A DNA stretch of 64,000 nucleotides from JAFDZV01 sp964455525 (GTDB lineage Bacteria > Bacteroidota > Ignavibacteria > OLB7). The position numbers and the translations under genes were made by a program. Positions 27,124 to 36,161 of this stretch are shown here, piece after piece; the stretch's first letter is position 1; every line of letters starts with the position of its first letter. The notes beneath the pieces are model-generated. The model saw only the letters and a list, made by a program, of their open reading frames with translations. It did not search any database and was not told where the DNA came from. The stretch covers positions 620,001 through 684,000 of the forward strand of contig CAYVWR010000002.1 of NCBI GenBank assembly GCA_964455525.1, read 5' to 3'.

Positions 27124-28440
27124 ATGATTGTTCTACAGGCGGTGAGGTGGTTCTTCTGCATGGTTGTCTGCGTTGCGCTGCTGACGATGGCGTCGGATGC
27201 GCAGTCCGGCCGGAAGACCTATGCCTTTGTCCACGCTCGTATCATGACCGTGACGCATGGCACGATCGAGCACGGCACGGTCGTTATCAGCCAGGGGAGG
27301 ATCACGGCGATTGGCGCCGATGTTCAGGCTCCGGCAGGGGCCGAGGTGATAGATTGCTCCGGCCTTGTCATCTACCCGGGCTTGATTGATGCCGGAACGC
27401 GTCTTGGTCTGGTGGAGATCGGTTCGATCGCCGAAGCCCGCGATGACGATGAGGTCGGCGATATCACGCCGCAGGTGCAGGCGCTAACGGCTGTCAATCC
27501 CAGCGCAACGGCCATTCCTGTCACTCGTGTCAATGGTGTTACCACAGCGCTCACCGCCCCGGATGGAGGTCTCTTTCCCGGAACTGCCGCGCTTATCAAT
27601 CTGTATGGGTATACGCCCGAGCAGATGCAGGTGGGCGGGTTCCGCGGGGTGGTGATGAACTTCCCCAGCTCCGGCCGCGATGGATGGTGGGATAAGCGCT
27701 CGGATGAGGAGATCGCGACGAGCACAAAAAAGGCCAGAGCGGATCTCGATGATATCTGGGAGCAGGCGCTGCTGTACAGCCGCATCGACTCCGCCTATCG
27801 TGCTGGCGGCAGCCAGGGAAAAACCCCGGAATATGTGCCGGAGATTCAGGCGCTGGTGCCGGTGGTGCGGGGCGAGGTGCCCCTCCTTATCGAGGTGAAT
27901 GCCGCCCGTGATATCGATTCGGCGCTCGGCTGGGTGAAGGGAAAGCCCCTGAGGGCGATCTTCACCGGCGTTGCCGAGGGGTGGCGTGTGGCCGATCGTA
28001 TCGCCGCCGCGGATATCCCCTGTATCGTTGGCCCGGTGCTTACATTGCCGAGCCGTTCCTCCGATCGTTACGACAAGCCGTATGCAAATCCTGCTCTTTT
28101 GCGCTACGCCGGGGTGAAGGTCGCCATTCGTTCCAGCGAGACCGCCAATGCACGGAACCTGCCGTTCCATGCCGGTTATGCCGCCGCATATGGTATGGGA
28201 ACAGAGGAGGCGCTCCGCGCCATCACCATAGTCCCGGCCGAGATGTTCGGCGTCGATAGCCTTGTCGGATCGCTGGAGGTCGGCAAGCAGGCTACTCTGT
28301 TTGTTGCCGATGGCGACCCGTTTGAGCCTGCCACGACCATCCAGCATCTTTTTATCGAGGGCTATCCTGTCCCGTTGCAGAGCCGACAGGTGGAGCTGTA
28401 CCGGGAGTTTATCAAGCGCGAGCCAGGGCTGAGGAAATAG
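27124..28440 (+). CDS. Amidohydrolase-like secreted protein lacking the HxH metal site
   Basis: The 438-residue protein starts with a signal peptide (VRWFFCMVVCVALLTMAS, cleavage near DAQ). It resembles the N-terminal, metal-free half of the preceding protein: YAFVHARIMTVTHGTIEHGTVV, VIYPGLIDAGTRLGL in place of an HxH, PGTAALINLYGY and the closing GSLEVGKQATLFVADGDPF. None of the usual His/Asp ligands are in their normal context. It may be a non-catalytic partner of the upstream enzyme, such as a subunit completing its barrel pair. The 198-bp gap contains no strong terminator, so co-transcription is possible. ATG 27124 fits the signal peptide. Confidence 0.82.
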   Translation: MIVLQAVRWFFCMVVCVALLTMASDAQSGRKTYAFVHARIMTVTHGTIEHGTVVISQGRITAIGADVQAPAGAEVIDCSGLVIYPGLIDAGTRLGLVEIGSIAEARDDDEVGDITPQVQALTAVNPSATAIPVTRVNGVTTALTAPDGGLFPGTAALINLYGYTPEQMQVGGFRGVVMNFPSSGRDGWWDKRSDEEIATSTKKARADLDDIWEQALLYSRIDSAYRAGGSQGKTPEYVPEIQALVPVVRGEVPLLIEVNAARDIDSALGWVKGKPLRAIFTGVAEGWRVADRIAAADIPCIVGPVLTLPSRSSDRYDKPYANPALLRYAGVKVAIRSSETANARNLPFHAGYAAAYGMGTEEALRAITIVPAEMFGVDSLVGSLEVGKQATLFVADGDPFEPATTIQHLFIEGYPVPLQSRQVELYREFIKREPGLRK

Positions 28441-28733
28441 ATGGTGCGGTGCCCGTGTTCTGATAAGGTTCCCGCAGACTAACGAAGCCTTCTTCTTTCT
28501 GGTCAGAGGGGCGCCCCGATAACACGTGCTGCAAGTTTTTTTACAAATTTCGGAGCAGTTGGCTGTAACAAGGATCTTCGTTCCCGGTATCCCGCCATCG
28601 GTGGACGATATCCGCCGAGCCGATCCTCTATCGTTCCGCGTTGCCGCCGGAAGATTTTGCGGGCAAGTCTAGCCATATCCGATCTATGAGAACACTATAC
28701 TCCCTTGTTGACAACCGAGCCGCAACGGGCGCG

Positions 28734-30860
28734 ATGAGCCTTACCATCATCCGCCGGACTGCTGCTCTGCTTCTGCTCCTTGCAAGCACATGCCTTCGGC
28801 TGGCAGCACAGGATGCAGCCGACCCGAGCGGCAAGTGGACCGGGGCTATTCAGGTGCCCGGACAGCAGTTGGATGTCGTCGTCTATCTGGCGCGTGGCGA
28901 TGCCGATGTATGGAAGGGGACGGTCGACATCCCGTTACAGGGAGCAAAAGGGCTTGCCCTGTCGAACGTCTCGGTGGCCGGGCTGGATATTGCATGTACC
29001 ATCGATGGGGTGCCGGGCAATCCAACGTTCAAAGGAACTCTCTCCGCCGATGGCATGACTATCTCGGGATCGTTTATGCAGGGAGGGGGCCGGTTCCCGT
29101 TCACTCTTGCAAAGGAGAGCCTTGCCGAGCGCGAGGCCGAGATCGCATCTGCCGCCGCAGCGCTCGACGATATCCGGGCGTTTATTGCCGAAGCAATGAA
29201 GACATGGGATGTTCCCGGCCTCTCGGTGGCGATTGTTCGCGGGGACTCGGTGATCTTCTCCGAAGGGTTCGGATATCGCGATCTGGAGCGAAAGCTCCCG
29301 GTTGATCCGGAGACGATGTTTGCCATTGGCTCATCGACCAAGGCGTTCACTAGCTTTGTCGTTGCCTCGCTTGTCGATGAAGAGAAGCTGGCCTGGGATA
29401 CGCCGATCGCCACCTATCTGCCTTCCTTTCATCTCCAGGATGAATGTGCGTCCAAGATGATGACCCCGCGCGATCTTCTTCTGCATGTCTCCGGTCTTCC
29501 TCGCCATGACCTGCTCTGGTATGGTTCGTCGCTCACACGCCAGGAGCTGTTTGAGCGCCTCAGATATCTGGAGCCGAGCACCAGCTTCCGGGGACGATGG
29601 CAGTATCAGAACTTGATGTATATGACCGCCGGATATCTCGCCGCAAACGTTGCCGGGACCACCTGGGAGGATCTGGTGCAGACAAAAATCTTCGATCCGC
29701 TCGGGATGAAGCGGAGCAATTTCTCGGTCTCTTCGATGGAGCGCGATAGCAATACGGCGCTCCCCTACCAGGAGAAGAACAAGGCCATGGTCCGCATCCC
29801 CTATCGCAGCCTCGATCAGATCGGCCCGGCCGGATCGATCAACTCGACGGCAGAGGATATGGCCCGCTGGGTTCGATTGCATCTCGGCAATGGCTCGTTC
29901 CATGGAGCTCGTGTGATCTCCCAGGGGACGCTCGCGCAGCTCCATGCGCCCCAGGTGGTGGTTCCCGGCGCTATGTTCGCAGCCAAGGAGATCCTCTTCA
30001 ATCTCTATGGCATGGGATGGTTTATACAGGCGTATCGCGGACATCGTCTTCTGCACCATGGTGGAAATATCGACGGCTTCACCGCGCTTGTAAGCATGAT
30101 GCCGGATGATAGCGTTGGCCTGGTGATACTGACCAATCAGAACGGCTCGGCGTTTCCAACCGCTGCGATGTTCACCATCTACGATCGGCTGCTTGGGTTT
30201 GAGAAGGTCGATTGGAATGCGCGTCTGAAGGGGATGGTTGCCGGTGCAGAGGATACAGCGGAGACAACCGAGGATGCCAGGACAAAGGATGCCGATCGTG
30301 TCCCCGGCACCGTCCCTTCCCATCCGGTGCAGGCATATGCCGGAGAGTATGAGCATGCTGCCTATGGTACCGTGGGGGTCGCAGTCGATCGCGATCGACT
30401 CAGGATCACCTACAATGATGTGTCTGCCCCGCTGGAGCACTTTCATTACGATGTCTTTTATGCGCCGGGGCTGCCGGCGCCGTTCAGTGGTATGAAGGTC
30501 CAGTTTCGGTCGAACATCCGGGGTGGGATCGACGAGCTTCGGATATTGCTGGAGCCATCGGTATCGGAGATCAGTTTTGCGAAGCGCCTTCCAACGTTCA
30601 TGAGCGATCCTGCGGTGCTGCGCGAGTATGCGGGCGAGTATACCGTGAAGGGGATAAAGGCCGTGGTGGAGGTTGAGGGGAATACCCTGCTGCTTACGGT
30701 GCCGGGCCAGCCCCAATATCGGCTTGTGCCGACAGGGGAAGCCGAGTTCTCCTTGAAGGAAGTCAAGGGCTATGTCCTTCGGTTCGAGCGCGAAAAGGGA
30801 AAGGTTGTCCGGGTGCTCTTGATTCAGCCGAATGGAACGTTTATCGCAACAAAGAAATAA
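28734..30860 (+). CDS. Serine hydrolase of the beta-lactamase/penicillin-binding fold (class C-like)
   Basis: The 708-residue exported protein has a signal peptide (TAALLLLLASTCLRL, cleavage after AAQ) and an N-terminal beta domain (about 30-130). The catalytic serine domain follows, with motif 1 AIGSSTKAFTS (S-x-x-K), motif 2 YQN within RWQYQNLMYM and motif 3 HHGGN. A C-terminal lipocalin/DUF3471-like region starts after about residue 520. Family members are esterases, D-aminopeptidases or D-Ala carboxypeptidases; true beta-lactamase action is not implied. ATG 28686 is an alternative start but would give an overlong signal peptide N-region. Substrate preference cannot be told. Confidence 0.87.
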   Translation: MSLTIIRRTAALLLLLASTCLRLAAQDAADPSGKWTGAIQVPGQQLDVVVYLARGDADVWKGTVDIPLQGAKGLALSNVSVAGLDIACTIDGVPGNPTFKGTLSADGMTISGSFMQGGGRFPFTLAKESLAEREAEIASAAAALDDIRAFIAEAMKTWDVPGLSVAIVRGDSVIFSEGFGYRDLERKLPVDPETMFAIGSSTKAFTSFVVASLVDEEKLAWDTPIATYLPSFHLQDECASKMMTPRDLLLHVSGLPRHDLLWYGSSLTRQELFERLRYLEPSTSFRGRWQYQNLMYMTAGYLAANVAGTTWEDLVQTKIFDPLGMKRSNFSVSSMERDSNTALPYQEKNKAMVRIPYRSLDQIGPAGSINSTAEDMARWVRLHLGNGSFHGARVISQGTLAQLHAPQVVVPGAMFAAKEILFNLYGMGWFIQAYRGHRLLHHGGNIDGFTALVSMMPDDSVGLVILTNQNGSAFPTAAMFTIYDRLLGFEKVDWNARLKGMVAGAEDTAETTEDARTKDADRVPGTVPSHPVQAYAGEYEHAAYGTVGVAVDRDRLRITYNDVSAPLEHFHYDVFYAPGLPAPFSGMKVQFRSNIRGGIDELRILLEPSVSEISFAKRLPTFMSDPAVLREYAGEYTVKGIKAVVEVEGNTLLLTVPGQPQYRLVPTGEAEFSLKEVKGYVLRFEREKGKVVRVLLIQPNGTFIATKK

Positions 30861-30941
30861 GAGCGAAAAAGATAAAAAAAGAGCGGCCTGGTCCGGCACA
30901 CCAGAGCCTTGCCAGGAGACTCCATGTGATGATGCCGATCC

Positions 30942-30967
30942 GGCCCCTGCGATCTGTCGCAGGGGCC
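30942..30967. terminator. GC-rich hairpin between the serine hydrolase and monooxygenase genes
   Basis: GGCCCCTGCGA (30942-30952) and TCGCAGGGGCC (30957-30967) pair over 11 bp with a 4-nt loop. It ends 25 nt before the ATG at 30993 and is not followed by a T-run. It may terminate the serine hydrolase transcript or affect translation of the next gene. Confidence 0.45.
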
Positions 30968-30992
30968 TGCCGCCAGATGGATGAGAGCTGAT

Positions 30993-32189
30993 ATGAGCAC
31001 AAAACCGGAAACGTTGAAAAAGATTTTGATCGTTGGTGGCGGCATCGGTGGCCTTGCACTGGCCGGATTCCTGGGACGGCCTGGGTTGCAGGTCGATCTT
31101 ATCGAGAAAAGTCCTGTCTGGCGCTCGGCTGGCGCTGGCATCACCCTGGGCATGAACGCGATGCGTCTGCTTGGGGCGCTTGGCATAGCTGGTCGCATTG
31201 CGGCGGCCGGGCGTCCCCTTGGCACTGCGATTATTACCGATGCCGAGGGGCGCATTCTCTCCAGAGTCGATCTCGGTGAGCTTGCACGGCGTACTGGATA
31301 TCCATCGGTCGCGATCGATCGCGCCGCTCTGCATCAGGCGCTGCTCGGCGCGATTGATCCGGGAATGGTCACCATCCGGCTCGGGCTTACGCTTGGCTCG
31401 CTCGACAATAGCGATAACGGCACAGTGGTGGAGTTCAGCGACGGCCGCCGTGAACTGTACGATCTTGTTGTCGGCGCCGATGGCATCGGCTCGCAGGTCC
31501 GTGCCATGGCGTTTGGCCATGTGCCAACCCGGTATTCCGGCTATACCTGCTGGCGTTTTGTGGTCGAGGCCGGTTTTCACTACGAGCCTGCCGATGCCAT
31601 CGAGATGTGGGGGCGTGGACGGCGTTTTGGCATTGTGCCGATCGGCGGCAACAGAGTCTATGCGTTTGCCTGCTATAATGCCCCGGCTCATGCTCCGCAT
31701 CTGGCTGCGGTCGGCCTGGATGAGTTCCGGGAGATCTTTGCGGGGTTCAAGGGCCTTGCCCCGCAGGTTATCGGGGCATTGTCGAGCCAGCAGCAGTTGA
31801 TCCACAACGATATCGAGGATCTCCGCATGGGCGATTGGCATATCGGGCGGGTGGTGCTGCTGGGCGATGCCGCCCATGCCATGACGCCGAATATGGGGCA
31901 GGGGGGAGCTATGGCGATCGAGGATGCCTTTGTCCTGGCCGATAGCCTGAACGGTGCCGGTAATCTTGCGGAGGCCATGCGTGGCTATCTCGGCAAACGT
32001 CGCAAGCGGGTCGATTCCATTCTCGAAAAGTCCTACCGGATCGGCCGTGTGGCGCAGTTGGAGTCGCCGCTTGCCTGCTTCCTTCGCGATCGTGCCATGC
32101 GGCTGGCCTCCGATACTGCGCTTGCTCGTGGCGCCGAGCGTCTGGTGAGTGGTGCGCCTGATCCCGCCCATGTTTATAGCGCATCCTGA
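30993..32189 (+). CDS. FAD-dependent monooxygenase (PHBH-like, group A)
   Basis: The 398-residue soluble flavoprotein has the dinucleotide-binding LIVGGGIGGLALAGFL near the N-terminus and GVxxG-like ITLGMNAMRLLGALG. It has the DG-type motif LVVGADGIGSQVR and the second FAD motif VVLLGDAAHAMTPNMGQGGAMAIEDA. It should hydroxylate or epoxidise an aromatic or isoprenoid-like compound with NAD(P)H and O2; zeaxanthin epoxidase- and salicylate-hydroxylase-like proteins share this layout, and the substrate is unknown. ATG 30993 is used; ATG 30981 would add four residues. The gene stands alone, between a hairpin at 30942-30967 and a 446-bp gap. Confidence 0.88.
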   Translation: MSTKPETLKKILIVGGGIGGLALAGFLGRPGLQVDLIEKSPVWRSAGAGITLGMNAMRLLGALGIAGRIAAAGRPLGTAIITDAEGRILSRVDLGELARRTGYPSVAIDRAALHQALLGAIDPGMVTIRLGLTLGSLDNSDNGTVVEFSDGRRELYDLVVGADGIGSQVRAMAFGHVPTRYSGYTCWRFVVEAGFHYEPADAIEMWGRGRRFGIVPIGGNRVYAFACYNAPAHAPHLAAVGLDEFREIFAGFKGLAPQVIGALSSQQQLIHNDIEDLRMGDWHIGRVVLLGDAAHAMTPNMGQGGAMAIEDAFVLADSLNGAGNLAEAMRGYLGKRRKRVDSILEKSYRIGRVAQLESPLACFLRDRAMRLASDTALARGAERLVSGAPDPAHVYSAS

Positions 32190-32635
32190 TGCGATCTGCG
32201 GCCAGTCCTGGCGTGTAGCGGTATATCCTTGCATCGGTGGTAGGGGAGATGCTCAGAGAAGGAACAGGGCTTTGGTGCCGGATACGCGCCATCCGCTTTC
32301 TGGTAGGCACCCCGTGGGAACACCATGCCGCCGGAAGAGTCCCAACCCATCAGCAACTATCCTGTGTCATGATATGGGGGAACGGGGCGGAACGGCCCCG
32401 CCGATCTGCCCGATGGCGCGATTCTAGCGTTGGCGGCTCCGCCTGCTTCCCGTATCTTCAGGGCGGTTCATCTCTGGCACCACTTATCGTGGATTTTTCC
32501 CGGCATGCAGGATGGGGCAGTGTGGGAATGCATGCGGTGGCAGGCGCCGGGAGGAATATCGGGATCACCAGAGGGTGAAGCCGGATTGTCGGCAGGGGAC
32601 CATATCGATCAATTATCGTTAATTCAGAGATATTC
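32190..32635. other. Intergenic region without a recognisable gene
   Basis: 446 bp between the monooxygenase and the OmpA-family gene. A frame open at 32237-32578 encodes Arg/Trp/His-rich sequence with no family resemblance and I do not call it. The stretch just before 32636 is A/T-rich (TCAATTATCGTTAATTC) and probably holds the promoter. Confidence 0.5.
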
Positions 32636-34177
32636 ATGAGTTTCGTGAAGGGGTATCGCAGGCTTTTGCCGTTTGCGCTGCTGGGGATCGCCTTTGTGGG
32701 CGGCTCTGTGCTGGCGCAGGATCGCGAGAACGTCGTTCTGGAAAATCTTGGCACCAACGTCAATTCCCCCTACGATGAGGTGGGGCCGGTGATCTCTCCC
32801 GATGGCAAGACCCTCTATTTCGATCGTCCGAACCACCCGGAGAATTACGGTGATGATGATATCTGGTTTTCCACCTTGCAGGCCGATGGTACCTGGTCGC
32901 GTGGCAAAAATATCGGCCCCCCTCTCAACAATGCCGATAACAATTTCGTCTGTTCGGTGACCCCGGATGGCAATACGCTCCTGTTGGGCAATGTCTATAA
33001 TCCTGATGGGACCATGGGGCCGGGAGTGTCGATTGTGCGGAGAACCAGGAGTGGCTGGGGGAAGCCGGAGGCGCTCAAGATCAAGGATTATTACAGCATC
33101 TCCTCTACCGCCAACTACCGTCTGGGCAACGATGGCCGGACGCTTCTGATGGCGATCCAGCGGAACGATAGCTACGGCCAGATGGACCTCTACGTCAGCT
33201 TCCTTCAGAGGGATGGCGAGTGGTCGGTGCCGATGAACCTTGGCCCCGATGTAAATACCCCCGAGTTCGATCGCACTCCCTTTCTGGCGGCCGATGGCGT
33301 AACGCTCTATTTTTCCAGCGATGGGCATGGTGGCTTTGGCAGCTCCGATATCTTTGTAACCCGGCGGCTCGATAGCACCTGGCAGCGATGGTCGAAGCCG
33401 GAGAATCTGGGGCGCCCGATCAACACCGAGGGGTGGGATGGGTTCTTTACCGTTCCGGCGGCCGGTGATTATGCCTATCTGGTTTCCTCGCAGAACTCCC
33501 ATGGCTCGGCCGACATCTTCCGCGTAAAGCTGAACGCCGCGCTTCGTCCGAATGCGGTGGGGTTGGTCTCCGGTCGTGTGCTTGATGCCAGAACTCGTAA
33601 GCCGATCGCCGCGGATATCTTCTACCAGGGAAGAACCGAGCGGAGCAACGATGGCACGGCGCGGTCCAATCCGGGAAGCGGAGAGTACAAGGTGACCTTG
33701 CCGGTTGGCGAGCGCTATACCTTCAGCGCGCAGGCGCAGGGATATGTGCCGAAGAGCGCAACCGTGGATCTCTCCACGGTGAGAGACTATCGAGAGATCA
33801 CCCAGGATTTCCTGCTGGTCCCTGGCGGGGAGATGGCCCCGGTGCGGCTGGATGCGATCTTCTTCGAGACCGCCAGTGCTGAGCTGCGAGCTGAATCGAC
33901 CGATGAGCTGAATCGCCTCGTACAGATGCTTCAGGAGAATCCATCGGCGCGTGCGGAGATCGCCGGGCATACCGACAATGTGGGAACCGCATCCAGCAAC
34001 AGGGAGCTTTCGCAGGCACGGGCACAGTCGGTTGTTGATTATCTTGTGCGGCAGGGCATCGAGCCTGAGCGCCTTCGTGCCCGTGGTTATGGCAAGTCGC
34101 GGCCGGTTGCCTCCAATGGCAACGATGCGGGACGCCAGCAGAATCGCCGTGTCGAATTCAGAATCATACGCAGGTAG
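32636..34177 (+). CDS. PD40-repeat / carboxypeptidase-regulatory / OmpA-domain outer-membrane protein
   Basis: The 513-residue protein has a signal peptide (hydrophobic FALLGIAFVGGSVL, cleavage after AQ) and then WD40-like PD40 repeats (GPVISPDGKTLYF; SVTPDGNTLLLG; TPFLAADGVTLYFSSDGHGGFGSSDIF). A carboxypeptidase-regulatory beta-sandwich (about 295-390, SGRVLDARTRKPIAADIFY) follows. The C-terminal OmpA domain (about 405-513) carries FFETASAELR, EIAGHTDNVGTASSN and RGYGKSRP, which binds peptidoglycan. The order matches PorE of the type IX secretion system apart from the missing N-terminal TPR; the role in T9SS is an inference, and tail-fibre-like Pal/OmpA roles are equally possible. ATG 32636 is the only sensible start. 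Confidence 0.88.
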   Translation: MSFVKGYRRLLPFALLGIAFVGGSVLAQDRENVVLENLGTNVNSPYDEVGPVISPDGKTLYFDRPNHPENYGDDDIWFSTLQADGTWSRGKNIGPPLNNADNNFVCSVTPDGNTLLLGNVYNPDGTMGPGVSIVRRTRSGWGKPEALKIKDYYSISSTANYRLGNDGRTLLMAIQRNDSYGQMDLYVSFLQRDGEWSVPMNLGPDVNTPEFDRTPFLAADGVTLYFSSDGHGGFGSSDIFVTRRLDSTWQRWSKPENLGRPINTEGWDGFFTVPAAGDYAYLVSSQNSHGSADIFRVKLNAALRPNAVGLVSGRVLDARTRKPIAADIFYQGRTERSNDGTARSNPGSGEYKVTLPVGERYTFSAQAQGYVPKSATVDLSTVRDYREITQDFLLVPGGEMAPVRLDAIFFETASAELRAESTDELNRLVQMLQENPSARAEIAGHTDNVGTASSNRELSQARAQSVVDYLVRQGIEPERLRARGYGKSRPVASNGNDAGRQQNRRVEFRIIRR

Positions 34178-34312
34178 AGCCCACTCTCAGGGGGCCTCTC
34201 GGATCGCGCGGGTTCTTAGAGGTACTCAGGTTGGGATGGTCGCCCGGCAGTGGGTGTGCTGTCAATTGGTTTCCGTGCAATTCAATCAGCAGATACTTTC
34301 GGAGCATTATTG

Positions 34313-35074
34313 ATGATGATTCATCCAGAGCGCAGATATGGGAAGATTGGTCGCATGGCTCTCGGCCTCTTCTCCCTTTCCATCATTCTCTCGGCGTGCG
34401 AGGCCCCGAAGCCGGGAACACCGGTCCGCTCAGGCCCGGCGAAGCTCGAAGTTGTGGGAGGTGACTCCATACAGTGGGGCGAAGTTGGGCCGGGGGTGTT
34501 GAAGCATGAGCTGCGTATCACGAATGCCGGGGGCGATACCCTTACCATCACCGATGTCAAGGCAAGCTGTGGCTGTACCACGGCGCCGCTCGATAAAAAA
34601 GTGCTTCTGCCAGGCGATACCGCCACTGCAAGTGTATCGATGGATGTCGCCAATCGGTCCGGCGAACAGCATAAGACTATCACAATTACCTCCAACGATT
34701 CCAGCAGAAGCTCTGTTGTTGTGGCGTTGCACGCAATGGTGGTGCGCGACGTGACCGCTACGCCGGAGTATTTCCCGCCGATCAGCAATGCGAAGAAGGG
34801 CCATGAGGATTCTACCGCGATAGAGCTGCGAAATACCAGCGATGCCCCTATCACCGTGCAGCCGCCAACGCTTCCTAATGCGGCCGAAATGCTGGTTCGC
34901 TTCAATATGAGCCAGCCGCTGACGCTGCAACCGGGAGAAGCACGCCGGGTGGTGGCGTATGTGAAGCCGATCAAGGATGGCACCTCGTCCGCCGAGATTA
35001 TCTTCCAGACCGATGGAAAGAAGCAGCAGGAGATCAAGATGAACCTTACCTCCACGGTGGCCCCGCAGGGATAG
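34313..35074 (+). CDS. DUF1573 lipoprotein
   Basis: The 253-residue protein has a lipoprotein signal (hydrophobic GLFSLSIIL, lipobox LSAC, Cys at about 29), so it should be anchored in the outer or inner membrane. The mature part contains the DUF1573 beta-sandwich signature DVKASCGCTTAP after GVLKHELRITNAGGDTL, and a second immunoglobulin-like repeat (ELRNTSDAPITVQPP). DUF1573 proteins are common in Bacteroidota and of unknown role. ATG 34313 has GGAG 8 nt upstream. It follows the OmpA-family gene at 135 bp and ends in a good terminator (35135-35157). Confidence 0.87.
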   Translation: MMIHPERRYGKIGRMALGLFSLSIILSACEAPKPGTPVRSGPAKLEVVGGDSIQWGEVGPGVLKHELRITNAGGDTLTITDVKASCGCTTAPLDKKVLLPGDTATASVSMDVANRSGEQHKTITITSNDSSRSSVVVALHAMVVRDVTATPEYFPPISNAKKGHEDSTAIELRNTSDAPITVQPPTLPNAAEMLVRFNMSQPLTLQPGEARRVVAYVKPIKDGTSSAEIIFQTDGKKQQEIKMNLTSTVAPQG

Positions 35075-35134
35075 GATGCTCCTCCCGGAAGCCCTTCAGC
35101 AGGGCGTCTATACTCCATGGCAATTTGATGATGA

Positions 35135-35157
35135 ACGGCCGGTATATAACCGGCCGT
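35135..35157 (+). terminator. Terminator hairpin after the DUF1573 gene
   Basis: ACGGCCGGT (35135-35143) and ACCGGCCGT (35149-35157) pair over 9 bp with a 5-nt loop, followed by TTGTCGTTTC. It lies 61 bp after the stop. Confidence 0.75.
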
Positions 35158-35346
35158 TTGTCGTTTCTCAGTCTTCCGATCGTGTTGGGAGTGTTGGCAT
35201 GATTGCTGCTACTCTTCTGGGTTGCCGTGGCGGCTCCGTGGCTAGGCTCGCTACTCCCGCCAGCGAATGGGATGGGAGGAAGAAACAAGGGAAACGCCGA
35301 TCTCGGCAGATAATCTATTTATACAGAGAATTAACGTACAAAGGGC

Positions 35347-35640
35347 ATGTGGTTGAACCAGTATGCACGCCAGATCGCCGAGCGTCTGGTGCGTTGTGAA
35401 GAGGAGGCGGAGTTGCAGGAACGCCTTGTATACATCGAGCAGAGTCTTGGAACTGATATGCCGGAATATATGCTGGCGGATTTCTGGAAAAAGGTGCTCG
35501 GCCGGTATAGTGCCGAGGCCCGGCAATTCCTCCGCGAGTCCGTGACGACCGGCACGTTTGGTGCACTTGTTATCACCGCCGAGGAGATCCTTGCGGAGAA
35601 ACTGCGCAGGGTGAGCACAACACTGGCCGTGGCCTCGTAG
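35347..35640 (+). CDS. Small helical protein of unknown function
   Basis: The 97-residue, soluble protein is mostly helical (RQIAERLVRCEEEAELQERLVYIEQ opening pattern shown by RCEEEAELQERL) with no signal peptide and no family recognised. A run of Glu/Arg suggests a coiled-coil segment at residues 10-32. Start ATG 35347 has AAAGG 5 nt upstream. Its genuineness is supported by codon use similar to neighbours and by a plausible translation start, but the call is weaker than for the other genes. Confidence 0.55.
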   Translation: MWLNQYARQIAERLVRCEEEAELQERLVYIEQSLGTDMPEYMLADFWKKVLGRYSAEARQFLRESVTTGTFGALVITAEEILAEKLRRVSTTLAVAS

Positions 35641-36161
35641 CCCTGGCCGGTATGCGGTGCCGAGGCAGGCTGGTAAGCGTTGAAGTCCTCCCGAGTTGGG
35701 GACTTCGCCGTTTGTGGCGGTAGGCGCGGAATGGCCAAAGGGTAGGCTCTGCCGTGCGGCTTCTACGCGGTGCAGGATCACTGTAGAGCGAATGCGCTGA
35801 AATCCGTTGAAATTTGGGCATTGATTCGTGCCGAGTCCGGTTCCAAAAGGAAAAGTTGGAGGTCAAAATGAAACCAGGCACGGGGCGTCCCCTTTGCTGA
35901 GGTCGTGGCGCTGTAGCTTTGAAAACAGTGGTATCTGCACCGGAAATGATGATAATCGAACATACGGCGTGAAGTGCCGGGGGATCAAAACCGGATGGAC
36001 ATGTTTGGGTATATGAGTTGTTCAAGAGATATGGAGCCTCTCATGTTGAGGGGACAGTGTAGCAGAACTATGTAACTGTACACGTGTGGCAATACTGTAC
36101 GCCAGCGGTTCTCCCGGTACCGTAGCAACACGTCAACTAAACGCATATAAAGGTGAGCAAC
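35641..36161. other. Long intergenic region before the KGG-repeat gene
   Basis: 521 bp with no convincing gene. It holds a 7-bp stem (GAAGTCC 35682-35688 with GGACTTC 35699-35705) that may end the preceding gene. It also holds an actgtac direct repeat (36075-36081 and 36094-36100) around a CACGTG-containing site. The composition is less GC-rich than in the genes. A stress-promoter or small RNA could lie here, but nothing specific is visible. Confidence 0.45.

Noticed and set aside
29331..32234. Long open frame (967 codons) on the minus strand
   Set aside because: It lies antisense to the serine hydrolase and monooxygenase genes and across their intergenic hairpin; no family motif is visible.
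32237..32578. Possible 113-residue gene in the gap before the OmpA-family gene
   Set aside because: Its sequence is Arg/Trp/His-rich, has no ribosome binding site and no family pattern, and it lies in what looks like a promoter region.
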